From contig NZ_CP022161.1 of the NCBI RefSeq assembly GCF_002214185.1, positions 5,587,486-5,651,485 on the forward strand: DNA of 64,000 nucleotides, in the 5' to 3' direction. The notes under the pieces are model-generated. The model saw nothing but the letters and a program-made list of their open reading frames with translations, was not told where the DNA came from and did no database searches. This stretch comes from Streptomyces capitiformicae. Lineage in GTDB: Bacteria > Actinomycetota > Actinomycetes > Streptomycetales > Streptomycetaceae. Made by a program: the position numbers and the translations under genes. This document shows, one piece after another, positions 8,501 to 16,497 of this stretch (its first letter is position 1; each line of letters starts with the position of its first letter).

Positions 8501-9181
8501 CGCCGCGCTTCCCTCGTCCGTGAGCTCGACCGGGGTGTCCAGCCACACCTTCTCGATGGCGGGCCGCAGTTCGCCGTCGGCGCCCTCGGCGGAGGCGGTG
8601 AGCGTCCGCCACAGGGCTCCGCCGTCGTTCTTCGGCAGGGTCACGGCAGTGGCGTCGATCGACTCCAGCGTCACCGTGCCGTCGGGGACGGCCTCGGCGC
8701 GGGTGGCGGCGGGCAGCCGGGCTCCGCTGTGCCGGATGATCAGCGGGAGCCCCCGGTCCTCGGTGGACGCGTCGTCGAGGCCGAAGCGTTCGAGGGCGCC
8801 GAGATCGAAGAGCTGGTCGTCGACCTGTCCGGTGGCCACCAGCGGGGCCACGTCCATGGGGATCACGCTGATGTCGGAACCGCTGCCCTGCCGCACGAAG
8901 CCCATGCCCTCGCGGCCCTTGCCGGGTTCGACGTCGACGCCGGGCTCGCCGCGCTCCTCGCCGACGGTCACGACGTCACCGGTGACGAGGGTGAACCGCT
9001 TGCCCTGGAGAGCCGAGGAAAGCGAGGAGGTCGAGGAAAGCGAGGAGGTCGAGGAAAGCGAGGAGGTCGAGGAAAGCGAAGAAGTGGGGATGGAAGCGGT
9101 GGATAAGCCGCTCTGGGTGGTGACGAGCAGAACAGCCGCCAACGCGCTGCCCGTCCATGCCGTGACACGAGGTCTTTTCAC
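5534..9181 (-). CDS. Large secreted S8 (subtilisin-like) serine protease
   Basis: Extracellular endopeptidase of 1215 residues. I chose GTG 9181, with GGAG 6 bases upstream, because a signal peptide follows (KRPR, then a hydrophobic run to about residue 24). The frame is open to 9298. Next come a Ser/Thr repeat (residues 32-60), a propeptide region, and the S8 catalytic domain at about 255-540. Its residues are Asp274 (VAVIDTG), His307 (DGHGTHVAG), the oxyanion Asn402 (SAGNSG) and Ser490 (LSGTSMASP). The remaining 650 or so residues look like beta-sandwich modules of the kind found in large Streptomyces subtilases. All active-site residues are present. The 18-bp repeat just after the signal peptide is listed separately. 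Confidence 0.95.
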   Translation of the reverse strand: MKRPRVTAWTGSALAAVLLVTTQSGLSTASIPTSSLSSTSSLSSTSSLSSTSSLSSALQGKRFTLVTGDVVTVGEERGEPGVDVEPGKGREGMGFVRQGSGSDISVIPMDVAPLVATGQVDDQLFDLGALERFGLDDASTEDRGLPLIIRHSGARLPAATRAEAVPDGTVTLESIDATAVTLPKNDGGALWRTLTASAEGADGELRPAIEKVWLDTPVELTDEGSAADEPETTPEGDVAVSDLVGQINAKGVRGRGLDGSGVRVAVIDTGVRATHPDLKDRVSKSANFITWDDETGDVDGHGTHVAGIIAGTGAASDGKYEGVAPGAEILSARVLSGPLGSLSHIINGMEWAADEGVDIVNVSLGSRALSDGTDPWSLATDALLERGVLPVVSAGNSGSDPFTVSPPSAAEGALAVGAAGGDDAIASFSSRGPLFGDYHVKPNIKAPGVAVTAARAKDTSIGDVDPEGPDGPVDDHYTRLSGTSMASPAVAGAAALVMQAHPDWTPRQVAQALVSSADPSADETVYDQGSGMVDVQRAVDQPVTATVSTLDFGRLTWPRSADDSRRKVAFTNASDEDITLDLALDVTSTRGNLPTGLLGLSQDEVTVPAHGTASVAVEFRDTGIRSGGTLSALLTAEGGDGTAAVRVPVGLSLEPESYDLTLNLRDHLGENADGISIIDLLPLDRALEPFESPNLATVASKITVRAPVGTYGISAFIGRQEDDSYWFDSDIILAGEPRVRVDKATELTLGGTAAQRLAHTVDNDKVENVYRQVGVAQRQRTAPAGADKPLSVHTSVQFKHLAPDYWAVPSTTRAEGDRYTAYFREDLGEGYEFGKVPDGAPGDGYTYPTVTGPIYHLAALREGRVPAGFTGRVRDSELARTEARYVASEQTGGFDREFPLKSKLATATLKGIPVAGRRINVPSPSTRTEYFTASKDVAWSQELRWSWQNADPADALEHRALFTEPQVFRPGHRTEYWNRPVGAPVLAADGRQLTRGGDTITVDLPMGGDSERRHLFTSDAYYATYDYTLSRDGETITKVRDGADEFPRNHALAAWKVPADTGTYTLRAHADRGQWNSVSTEVEGVWTFRSGPAGEGETAVLPLTSVRFRPPVDEWSRAGDGRTVAVPFTLQRTGDQARGRLRTLTVEASFDGGTTWRRVPVAKNRALIPHPAVASLPAEHIDRNGHGYVSLRVKGSDRASTFEVTVKKAYKLKKS
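9015..9086. repeat. 18-bp in-frame tandem repeat, 4 copies, in the subtilase gene
   Basis: Four consecutive 18-bp units (9015-9032, 9033-9050, 9051-9068, 9069-9086), the first three identical and the last with a few changes. They encode a repeating SSLSST motif right behind the signal peptide. Being a multiple of three, copy changes keep the frame. Confidence 0.95.
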
Positions 9182-9326
9182 GCGAACTCCGCTCGAAGTG
9201 GGGGGTGTTGCCGGAGGTGCGGGTGTGAATGAAGGAGCGCGTGCAAAGATACCGAAAGGGTGATCCTTTCTTAAGACCTCAACTTCCCTTTGGCGCAAGC
9301 CCGTTGGACCACTCGCCGCACTTGTC

Positions 9327-9356
9327 TTGACGCGTCAATGACAACGGTGGCATGTT
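9327..9356 (+). promoter_or_regulatory. Promoter of the CE3 esterase / mannanase genes
   Basis: A -35-like TTGACG (9327-9332) and a -10-like CATGTT (9351-9356) are 18 bases apart and directly precede the CebR-type box. The -35 is part of a perfect 12-bp palindrome (TTGACGCGTCAA, 9327-9338), which could be a second operator. Confidence 0.5.
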
Positions 9357-9359
9357 CCA

Positions 9360-9373
9360 TGGGAGCGCTCCCA
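9360..9373. promoter_or_regulatory. CebR-type operator (cellulose-utilisation box)
   Basis: TGGGAGCGCTCCCA is a perfect 14-bp palindrome identical to the consensus bound by CebR, the cellobiose/cellotriose-sensing repressor of Streptomyces cellulose utilisation. It lies just downstream of the -10 and 24 bases before the ATG of the CE3 esterase gene, a position where bound repressor would block transcription. No cebR gene is in this window. Confidence 0.9.
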
Positions 9374-9396
9374 TCTCACTCGGGGAAGGGAACATC

Positions 9397-10542
9397 ATGC
9401 GCAGCACCCGCATCTCACGCCTACTTGGCTCACGCTTACCGATCATCCCGTTTCTCGGCCTGCTGGCCGCCCTGCTCGCGCCCTTGACTCTCGCGTCGCC
9501 CGCCGTGGCCGCGCCGAGGGCGGCGCATACGGCGGCGGACCCGGTGCGCATCATGCCGCTGGGCGACTCGATCACCGGCTCGCCCGGCTGCTGGCGGGCC
9601 GTGCTGTGGAACCGGTTGCAGAACGCCGGACACACGAACATCGACTTCGTCGGCGCCCTCGGCCCCCAGGGCTGCGGGGTGGCGCATGACGGCGACAACG
9701 AGGGCCACGGCGGCGAGTTGGTGACCAACGTCGCCGACCAGGACCTGCTGCCCGGACGGCTCGCCGCGACGCTTCCGGACATCGTTGTCATGCACTTCGG
9801 TACGAACGATGTGTGGAGCAGCATCGCCCCCGACCGCATCCTCGCCGCCTACACCAAGCTGGTGGGGCAGATGCGGGCCTCCAACCCCGACATGCGGATC
9901 CTCGTCGCGCAGATCATTCCCATGAAGCCCAGCAGTTGCGCGGCCTGTGCGCAGCGCGTCGTCGACTTCAACGCGCGGATCCCCGACTGGGCGCGGGCGA
10001 CGTCCACGAGCCGCTCGCCGGTGACCGTGGTCGACCAGTGGACGGGGTTCGGTACGGCCACGGACACGTACGACGGGGTGCATCCGAACGCCGCCGGGGA
10101 CAACAAGATCGCCGCGCGCTGGTATCCGGCGCTGAGCGCGGCGCTGGACGCGGGGATTCCACAGGACCCGGAAGAGCCTGGCGACCCCGGCGACCCCGGC
10201 GACCCCGATGAGGGTGAGCCTTCCTGCACGGCGGTCTTCCGGGCCGTGAACGTCTGGCAGGGCGGTTACCAGGGCGAGGTGACCGTGACCAACACGTCCG
10301 CCTCCTCCGTCTCGGGCTGGACCGTGACCGTCGTACCGGCCGACGGCGCGCGACTCACCCAGGTCTGGAACGGCTCGCTCGGTTCGGCCCCCGACGGCAC
10401 CACCACTGTCGCCGACGCCGGCTGGAACGGCACCCTCGCACCCGGTGCGAGCACCGCCTTCGGCTTCGTCGCCACCACTGCGTCGACGGCCGGGACGCCG
10501 TCGGCGGCCGTCGGCTGCACGGCGCGGGCCGCCGCCTCCTGA
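9397..10542 (+). CDS. Secreted SGNH carbohydrate esterase (CE3-like) with C-terminal CBM2
   Basis: Extracellular esterase, probably deacetylating xylan or another plant polysaccharide, 381 residues. Start ATG 9397 has GAAGGG 7 bases upstream. A signal peptide (ending near SPAVAAP, residue 40) is followed by an SGNH hydrolase domain: nucleophile Ser58 in PLGDSIT, FGTNDVW block III and DGVHPN with the catalytic Asp/His. A Pro-Gly-Asp linker (EEPGDPGDPGDPDEGEP) joins a family 2 carbohydrate-binding module (about 290-381: CTAVF to VGCTA, with the terminal cysteines that form the CBM2 disulfide). One TTA codon (9436-9438) lies in the signal peptide. The CebR-type box upstream predicts induction on cellulose. 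The mannanase follows after 79 bp. Confidence 0.92.
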   Translation: MRSTRISRLLGSRLPIIPFLGLLAALLAPLTLASPAVAAPRAAHTAADPVRIMPLGDSITGSPGCWRAVLWNRLQNAGHTNIDFVGALGPQGCGVAHDGDNEGHGGELVTNVADQDLLPGRLAATLPDIVVMHFGTNDVWSSIAPDRILAAYTKLVGQMRASNPDMRILVAQIIPMKPSSCAACAQRVVDFNARIPDWARATSTSRSPVTVVDQWTGFGTATDTYDGVHPNAAGDNKIAARWYPALSAALDAGIPQDPEEPGDPGDPGDPDEGEPSCTAVFRAVNVWQGGYQGEVTVTNTSASSVSGWTVTVVPADGARLTQVWNGSLGSAPDGTTTVADAGWNGTLAPGASTAFGFVATTASTAGTPSAAVGCTARAAAS

Positions 10543-10621
10543 CGGACGGTGCGCCGGACGACCCGCCGGCGCTGCCCACCCGCGTGACCGGCCTCCCCAA
10601 CTCCCCTCTCCTGGAGCCGTC

Positions 10622-12259
10622 ATGAGATCCCGTACACCGACCGTCCCCCGTGTGGCCGCGATCGGCGCAGCCCTTCTGGCGGTGCTCCTCCCCCTGTTCG
10701 CCCTCGGTCCGCCGGCCCAGGCCGCGCCCACCGGTTTCCGCGTCGAGAACGGACGGCTGCTGGAGCGGTCGGGCGACGACTTCGTGATGCGCGGCGTCAA
10801 CCACGCCCACACCTGGTACCCGGACCGGATCAGCTCCCTGTCCCACATCAAGGCCAAGGGAGCCAACACCGTGCGCGTGGTCCTCTCCAGCGGCGACCGC
10901 TGGACCCGCAACGACACCGCCGACGTGGCGAACGTCGTCGCGCAGTGCAAGCGGAACCGGCTGATCTGCGTCCTGGAGGTGCACGACACGACGGGGTACG
11001 GCGAGCAGAGCGGTGCTGTCACGCTCTCGCGCGCCGCCGACTACTGGATCAGCGTGCAGAGCGCGCTGACCGGTCAGGAGGACTACGTCATCGTCAACAT
11101 CGGCAACGAGCCGTACGGCAACACCAACTACGCGGCCTGGACGGCCGACACCAAGGCGGCGATCCAGAAGCTGCGCACGGCGGGTTTCGACCACACCATC
11201 ATGGTCGACGCGCCCAACTGGGGCCAGGACTGGGCGTTCACGATGCGCGACAACGCGGCCTCCGTCTTCGCCGCCGACCCGGACGCCAACACCGTCTTCT
11301 CCATCCACATGTACGGGGTCTTCGACACGGCCGCCGAGATCAGCGACTACCTGGGCCGCTTCGTCACCGCGAAACTCCCCATCGTGGTGGGCGAGTTCGG
11401 GCACGACCACTCCGACGGCAACCCCGACGAGGACGCCATCCTGGCCACCGCCCAGCGGCTCGGCCTCGGCTACCTGGGCTGGTCCTGGAGCGGCAACAGC
11501 GGTGGCGTCGAGTACCTGGACATGGTCACGAACTTCGACCCGAACCAGCTCACCAGCTGGGGGCAGCGGCTCTTCAACGGCGCGAACGGTATCGCCGCCA
11601 CCGCCAGGGAAGCCGCGATCTACTCCTCGTCCGGCGGCGAGGACACCACTCCCCCGACCGCTCCCGGAACCCCGGCCGCCTCGGCGGTGACGTCCTCGTC
11701 CGCCACGCTGACCTGGGCCGCCGCGACCGACGCGACCGGTGTCACGGGCTACGACGTGGTCCGGGTCAACGGCACGAGCGAGACCGCCGCCACGACCACC
11801 ACCGGCACCTCCGCCGCCCTCACCGGACTCGCCCCGTCCACGTCGTACGTCTTCGCCGTCTACGCCCGTGACGGCGCCGGCAACCGCTCCCCTCGCTCCG
11901 GCGCGGTGACCGTCACCACCGCTTCCGGCGGCTCGACGGCGAACTGCGCGATCGGCTATCGGGTGACGAACGAGTGGTCCGGCGGCTTCCAGGGCGAGAT
12001 CGTCGTCCGCAACACCGGCACCTCGGCGATCAACGGCTGGACCCTGCGCTGGACGTTCCCCGACAGCCAGCGCGTCACCAACCTGTGGGGCGGCACCGCC
12101 ACCCAGTCCGGCGCCGACGTGAGCGTCACGGCCGCGTCGTACACGGCGAACGTCCCCGCGGCGGGCTCGGTCGCGCTCGGCTTCACGGCGAGTCGGGGAA
12201 GCACGAACCCGAGCCCCACGGCGTTCGCCCTCAACGGCTCCGCCTGCACGGTGTCCTGA
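10622..12259 (+). CDS. Secreted GH5 beta-mannanase with FnIII and CBM2 domains
   Basis: Endo-beta-1,4-mannanase of the bacterial GH5 type, 545 residues. ATG 10622 has GGAG 6 bases upstream, and a signal peptide ends at PAQAAP (residue 36). The catalytic domain (37-340) has the MRGVNHAHTWY opening typical of bacterial mannanases (subfamily 8). The acid/base is Glu163 (NIGNEPYGN) and the nucleophile Glu258 (VVGEFG). A fibronectin type III domain (about 345-430) and a cellulose-binding CBM2 (about 445-545, CAIGYRV to SACTV) follow. It lies 79 bp behind the CE3 esterase and probably shares its CebR-type promoter. Both enzymes would be anchored on cellulose while acting on hemicellulose. Mannanase rather than endoglucanase is a family inference. 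Confidence 0.92.
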   Translation: MRSRTPTVPRVAAIGAALLAVLLPLFALGPPAQAAPTGFRVENGRLLERSGDDFVMRGVNHAHTWYPDRISSLSHIKAKGANTVRVVLSSGDRWTRNDTADVANVVAQCKRNRLICVLEVHDTTGYGEQSGAVTLSRAADYWISVQSALTGQEDYVIVNIGNEPYGNTNYAAWTADTKAAIQKLRTAGFDHTIMVDAPNWGQDWAFTMRDNAASVFAADPDANTVFSIHMYGVFDTAAEISDYLGRFVTAKLPIVVGEFGHDHSDGNPDEDAILATAQRLGLGYLGWSWSGNSGGVEYLDMVTNFDPNQLTSWGQRLFNGANGIAATAREAAIYSSSGGEDTTPPTAPGTPAASAVTSSSATLTWAAATDATGVTGYDVVRVNGTSETAATTTTGTSAALTGLAPSTSYVFAVYARDGAGNRSPRSGAVTVTTASGGSTANCAIGYRVTNEWSGGFQGEIVVRNTGTSAINGWTLRWTFPDSQRVTNLWGGTATQSGADVSVTAASYTANVPAAGSVALGFTASRGSTNPSPTAFALNGSACTVS

Positions 12260-12301
12260 GAGCTCGTAGCTCATATGGAGAGCACGGACGGCATCCCGGC
12301 G

Positions 12302-13855
12302 TCAGAGCGGGCCGGGACCCGTCCCGCCCTTGAGGCGCTCCAGGTCGGACGCCCGGACCTGGATGGCCAGGAGGGCGATCAGCGCGGCGATCACGGTGAA
12401 GATCGCCGCCATGACGAAGGCGGCCGAGATCCCGGCCGTGAGGACCTCGTCGGACCAGGGCGGCGGGAGCTGCCCGGTGCGTTCGAACCGCAGGCGCTCG
12501 GCCGGGGTCGCCTGGGAGAGGAAGCGGGGGATCTGCTCCTCGGCCTCGTTCCTGCTGGCCGTGCCGAACATGGTGACGAGGATGGACAGGCCGAGTGAAC
12601 CGCCGACCTGCTGGGTTGCGTTGAGGAGCCCGGAGGCCGCGCCGGTCTCCTGGGTGCGGACGTTGGACAGCGCCATCAGGGTCAGCGAGACGAACTCCAT
12701 GCCCATGCCCAGACTGAAGACGAGGATCGGACCGAGGACGCTGCCGGCGTAGGTGGAGTGGACGTCGGTCAGCGTCAGCCAGGCGAGTCCTGCCGCGGAC
12801 AGGATCGCGCCGACCACCATGAACGGCTTGGGCCCGTACACGGGCAGGAACCGGGACGCCAGCCCGGCGCCGACCGCGATGACCGCGCTGACCGGCAGGA
12901 ACGCGAAGCCGGTGGCCAGGGGGCTGAAGTCCAGCACGTTCTGTACGAAGAGCGTCAGGAAGAAGAACATGCCGAAGATCGCTGCGGCCAGGCACAGCAT
13001 GATGCCGTACGTGCCCGCGCGGTTGCGGTCGGCGAACATGTGCAGTGGGGTGATCGGCTGTCGGGAACGCCTCTCCACCAGTAGGAACACCGCGAGCAGG
13101 ACGACGGCCCCGGCGAACGAGGCCAGCGTCAGCGGGTCCCGCCAGCCGTCCTGGGCGGCCCGGATGAACCCGTACACCAGCAGGACCATGCCCGCGGTGG
13201 AGGTGAGCGCGCCGGTGATGTCGAAGTGGCCCGGATGACGTTCGGACTCCCTGATCCAGCGGGGGGTGGCCAGGGCTATGAGCAGCCCGATCGGTACGTT
13301 GACGAAGAACACCCAGCGCCAGTTCAGCCACTCCACGAGCATCCCGCCCGCGAGCAGCCCGATCGCGCCGCCGCCGGCCGAGACCGCGGCGAACACCCCG
13401 AACGCCCGGTTGCGTTCCGGGCCTTCGCGGAAGGTCGTGCTGATCAGCGCGAGGGAGGTCGGGGAGGCGATGGCGCCGCCGACGCCCTGGAGGGCACGGG
13501 CGGCGAGCAGTTGACCCGAGTTCTGGGCGAAACCGCCGAGGAGGGAGGCCAGCACGAAGAGCAGGACTCCGAAGATGAAGACCCGCCGCCGCCCGAGAAT
13601 GTCCCCGGCCCGGCCGCCGAGCAGCAACAGACCGCCGAACGTCAGGGTGTACGCGTTGACCACCCAGGACAGGCTCGTGGTCGAGAAGTCCAGGGACCTC
13701 TGGATGTGCGGCAGCGCGATGTTCACGATGGTGATGTCCAGCACCACCATCAGCTGACACGACGCGATGACCAACAGCGCCATCGCGCTTCCGCCACCAC
13801 CCGATTCCTGGGTGGTGGTCTCGGCCGGAGAACTCGGCTGCGGGCTGCTGCTCAT
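12302..13855 (-). CDS. DHA2-family (EmrB/QacA) MFS drug exporter, 14 TM
   Basis: Proton-driven multidrug or antibiotic efflux pump in the cytoplasmic membrane, 517 residues from ATG 13855. About 14 hydrophobic segments can be counted. The family signatures are clear: LDITIVNIALP in TM1, GGRAGDILGRRRVF (motif A) in loop 2-3, and RALQGVGGAIASP in TM4. A short charged segment (NEAEEQIPRFLSQ) lies between the last helices. The gene converges with the mannanase gene with 42 bp between stops. No regulator gene is adjacent, so the substrate cannot be guessed. Confidence 0.93.
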   Translation of the reverse strand: MSSSPQPSSPAETTTQESGGGGSAMALLVIASCQLMVVLDITIVNIALPHIQRSLDFSTTSLSWVVNAYTLTFGGLLLLGGRAGDILGRRRVFIFGVLLFVLASLLGGFAQNSGQLLAARALQGVGGAIASPTSLALISTTFREGPERNRAFGVFAAVSAGGGAIGLLAGGMLVEWLNWRWVFFVNVPIGLLIALATPRWIRESERHPGHFDITGALTSTAGMVLLVYGFIRAAQDGWRDPLTLASFAGAVVLLAVFLLVERRSRQPITPLHMFADRNRAGTYGIMLCLAAAIFGMFFFLTLFVQNVLDFSPLATGFAFLPVSAVIAVGAGLASRFLPVYGPKPFMVVGAILSAAGLAWLTLTDVHSTYAGSVLGPILVFSLGMGMEFVSLTLMALSNVRTQETGAASGLLNATQQVGGSLGLSILVTMFGTASRNEAEEQIPRFLSQATPAERLRFERTGQLPPPWSDEVLTAGISAAFVMAAIFTVIAALIALLAIQVRASDLERLKGGTGPGPL

Positions 13856-13992
13856 GACGAATCGCTGCGTGTCACTCGACAGAGGTCACAGAAGGTCACG
13901 CAGGTCGGTGAACGGTCCCGTCCACTCCTGCGTCCACTGTTCGACGGTACGCCCGTGCCCTGACCGCCACCACTCGGGCCTCTCGGTGAACG

Positions 13993-15636
13993 TCAGTGTC
14001 CGCGGAACGCCTCCTGCAGCCACCAGGAGCCGTGGTCGGTGGTGACCTTGGCGTCGATGAGGAGGGGCGTGGTGCGGGGGCCGGTGGCCCAGTCCTCGAC
14101 GGGTTCGAGGTCGGTGGGGGTGCGTACGGTGACGGCGTCGAAGCCGTAGCCGCGGGCGAGGGCGGCGATGTCGGTCGGGGGGAAGGTGACGGTGTCGAGG
14201 GGGTGGCCGTCGGGGCCGAAGTGGTGGACCTCGGCGCCGTAGGACTCGTCGTTGTACACGATGACGACCATGGGCAGGCCGAGCCGTCGTACGGTGTCGA
14301 GTTCGGCGGCGCTCATCAGCGCGCCGCCGTCGCCGAGGGCGGCCACCGGCAGGCGGTCGGGGCGGGCGAGTGCCGCGCCGATGGTGGTGGCGAGGCCGAG
14401 GCCGATGGACTGGAAGGCCTGGGTGAAGCAGAAGCCGTCGTGGTCCGGGACGGACAGGTACATGCTGGGGTAGCCCATGAAGTTGCCGGAGTCCACGCCG
14501 AGCACGCGTTCGGTGGGCAGGATGTCGTCGAGTGCGATGCTCAGGGTACGCGGGTCGATCCGGTCGCGGCCGGTCTCGTCCTCGTACGGCACGTCCCGCC
14601 AGCGCAGGCGGGCGGCGAGGGCGGCGCCGGTGTCGGGGGTGCGGTAGCCCTGCTGTGGCCCGTCGGGGGCCGCCGCGAGTGCCTGGCGTGCCGTCAGTTC
14701 CACATCCCCGTTGACGCCCAGGTGCACCGGGCGGTGCGCGCCGAGCGCCGAGGGGTCGTCGTCGACCTGTACGACGGTGGTGTCCGGGCCGATCAGGCTG
14801 CCGTGGCGCATGGTCCACATGTTCAGTGTGCAGCCCCAGCCGACGATCAGGTCAGCTCCCTGGATGAGCTCGGCCGCCAGGGGCGAGGCGAAGCCTCCGG
14901 AGACGTCGAGCGACCAGGGGTGGCCGTGGAAGAGTCCGCGGGCGACGGCGGAGGTGGCCAGCAGCGCGCCATGGCGGTCGGCGAGGGAGACGAGGGCATC
15001 GCGGGAGGCGGGCGTGCGGGCGCCCCGACCGGCCACGAACACCGGCCGCCTGGATGCCTCCAACTCCCTTGACAGCGCCGTCACTTGGGCCGCGTCCGGC
15101 ACGACCGGCTCGCGGGCGGCGGGCGGCTCGACCGGACTCAGGGCGTTGGCGGGGGCGTCCTGGGCCTGCACGTCCAGGGGCAGGTTGAGGAGTACGGTCC
15201 GTCGTTCGTGAAGGGCCAGTCGTACGGCTTCGCAGGCCTCCGCCACGGCGGAGTCGGCCGAGGTGATGCGGGCGGCTGTCGCTCCGACCGCGTGTGCCAA
15301 CGCCTCCTGATCGATGCGGAAGTTGGAGGTCGGTTGGTTCGCCTCGGCCGCCAGTACGAGGAGCGGTGTACGGCTCTTGGCCGCCTCGGCGATGCCGGTC
15401 ATGGCGTTGGTCAGGCCGGGGCCCTGGTGCACGCTGAGCGCGGCCGGGGTGCCGCTCGTGCGTGCGTACGCGTCGGCCATGGTCGCGGCGCCGCCCTCGT
15501 GGCGCGCGGCGACGAACCGTGCGCCGGCCGCCACCAGGGCGTTGGTGAGGTGGAAGTTGCCGGAGCCGACCACACCGAAGACATGGTCGATCCCGGACGC
15601 GTGCAGGGCTCGGCCGACCGCTTCGGCGACCTTCAT
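13993..15636 (-). CDS. Thiamine-diphosphate-dependent enzyme (acetolactate synthase/benzoylformate decarboxylase type)
   Basis: Decarboxylase or carboligase of 547 residues. ATG 15636 overlaps the cyclase stop (ATGA), and upstream readthrough in this frame is non-coding. The N-terminal Pyr domain has the cofactor-activating Glu (ARHEGGAATMADAYAR) and HQGPGLTNA. The central domain is Rossmann-like. The C-terminal PP domain has the ThDP/Mg motif (LGDGGALMSAAE to VYNDESYG, the GDG...N pattern). It matches the thiamine pyrophosphate-requiring enzymes often paired with a cyclase-family hydrolase, which suggests action on a 2-keto acid from ring or lactone opening. The exact reaction is not predictable. 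Confidence 0.9.
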   Translation of the reverse strand: MKVAEAVGRALHASGIDHVFGVVGSGNFHLTNALVAAGARFVAARHEGGAATMADAYARTSGTPAALSVHQGPGLTNAMTGIAEAAKSRTPLLVLAAEANQPTSNFRIDQEALAHAVGATAARITSADSAVAEACEAVRLALHERRTVLLNLPLDVQAQDAPANALSPVEPPAAREPVVPDAAQVTALSRELEASRRPVFVAGRGARTPASRDALVSLADRHGALLATSAVARGLFHGHPWSLDVSGGFASPLAAELIQGADLIVGWGCTLNMWTMRHGSLIGPDTTVVQVDDDPSALGAHRPVHLGVNGDVELTARQALAAAPDGPQQGYRTPDTGAALAARLRWRDVPYEDETGRDRIDPRTLSIALDDILPTERVLGVDSGNFMGYPSMYLSVPDHDGFCFTQAFQSIGLGLATTIGAALARPDRLPVAALGDGGALMSAAELDTVRRLGLPMVVIVYNDESYGAEVHHFGPDGHPLDTVTFPPTDIAALARGYGFDAVTVRTPTDLEPVEDWATGPRTTPLLIDAKVTTDHGSWWLQEAFRGH

Positions 15637-16418
15637 GAGCGCTCCACCAGGGCGAGGACCCGTGCGGGGGACCCGGAACCGGCGACGATGGGCAGCGGGC
15701 CCGCGATGACGACGGCTCCGGTCGGCTGCAGGGCCGCGAGGTTGCGGAGCTGGGTCAGGCCGTACTTGTCGTTGCCCAGGAAGTAGGAGTGGCACGGGAA
15801 GACCGGGTCGAAGGAGTGCGCGCGTCCGGCGTCGGTGCCGACCGTCTCGACGCCGAGGCCGATCACCGGCGTCTCCTGCGCCACCCAGCGGGCACACTCC
15901 GCGGACAGGCCGGGCGTGTGCGGGCCGTTCGCGTCGGCGTTGAGGAACGTCTCCTGGGAGTGGGCGCGGGAGTCCCAGCCCGTGCGCAGCAACAGCCAAC
16001 CGCCTTCGGGCAAGGGCCCGTTGTGGGTCTCCCATGCCTTGATGTGGTCCACCTCGACGAGGAAGTCGGGGTCCGCCGCGGCCTCGGCGGTGAAGTCCAG
16101 TACGGCCGCGGGGGCGATCAGCCGGCGTGCCGGCACGGACGCGACATCGTCCAGATCCTTCCCCGAGACCCAGTGGACCGGGGCGTCGAAGTGGGTGCCG
16201 GTGTGCTCACCGCTGCGGAAGTTGTTCCAGTACCAGGCGGGGCCTCGGTCGTCGTACCGGCTGATCTCCTCCAGTTCGAACACCTGGGTCTGGCCGAACT
16301 CGGGCGGCAGCTGGATCACCGGCGTCGACGACGACAGCGGTGACGTGAGGTCGACGACTTCGATCGCGCCACTACGCATCCCGGACACCAGACCTGCGAG
16401 AACGGACGGCTTGACCAT
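15633..16418 (-). CDS. Cyclase-family (kynurenine formamidase-like) metal hydrolase
   Basis: Hydrolase of the PF04199 cyclase family, 261 residues. ATG 16418 is preceded by AGGAGG. Members use a divalent metal bound by an HxGTHxDxP motif, present here as HTGTHFDAPVH, to open amide, lactone or ester bonds. Other conserved pieces are WLLLRTGWDSR and VIGLGVETVGTDAG. The gene overlaps the ThDP-enzyme gene by 4 bp, so the two products probably act in sequence. The family includes arylformamidases and isatin hydrolases. I cannot choose between these. Confidence 0.88.
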   Translation of the reverse strand: MVKPSVLAGLVSGMRSGAIEVVDLTSPLSSSTPVIQLPPEFGQTQVFELEEISRYDDRGPAWYWNNFRSGEHTGTHFDAPVHWVSGKDLDDVASVPARRLIAPAAVLDFTAEAAADPDFLVEVDHIKAWETHNGPLPEGGWLLLRTGWDSRAHSQETFLNADANGPHTPGLSAECARWVAQETPVIGLGVETVGTDAGRAHSFDPVFPCHSYFLGNDKYGLTQLRNLAALQPTGAVVIAGPLPIVAGSGSPARVLALVERS

Positions 16419-16497
16419 GTCGGCCTCCTGAGCGGATCGCGTACGGGCGTCCAGGGTGGCAGCGGGCGAGCGCCCGCACCAGGCCGGATCGGTGGAG

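Noticed and set aside
9015..9086. Possible CRISPR array
   Set aside because: The repeats are adjacent without spacers, only 18 bp, and coding in frame.
12260..12272. Short hairpin GAGCT/AGCTC between the mannanase and exporter genes
   Set aside because: Only 5-bp arms and no U-tract; too weak to call a terminator.
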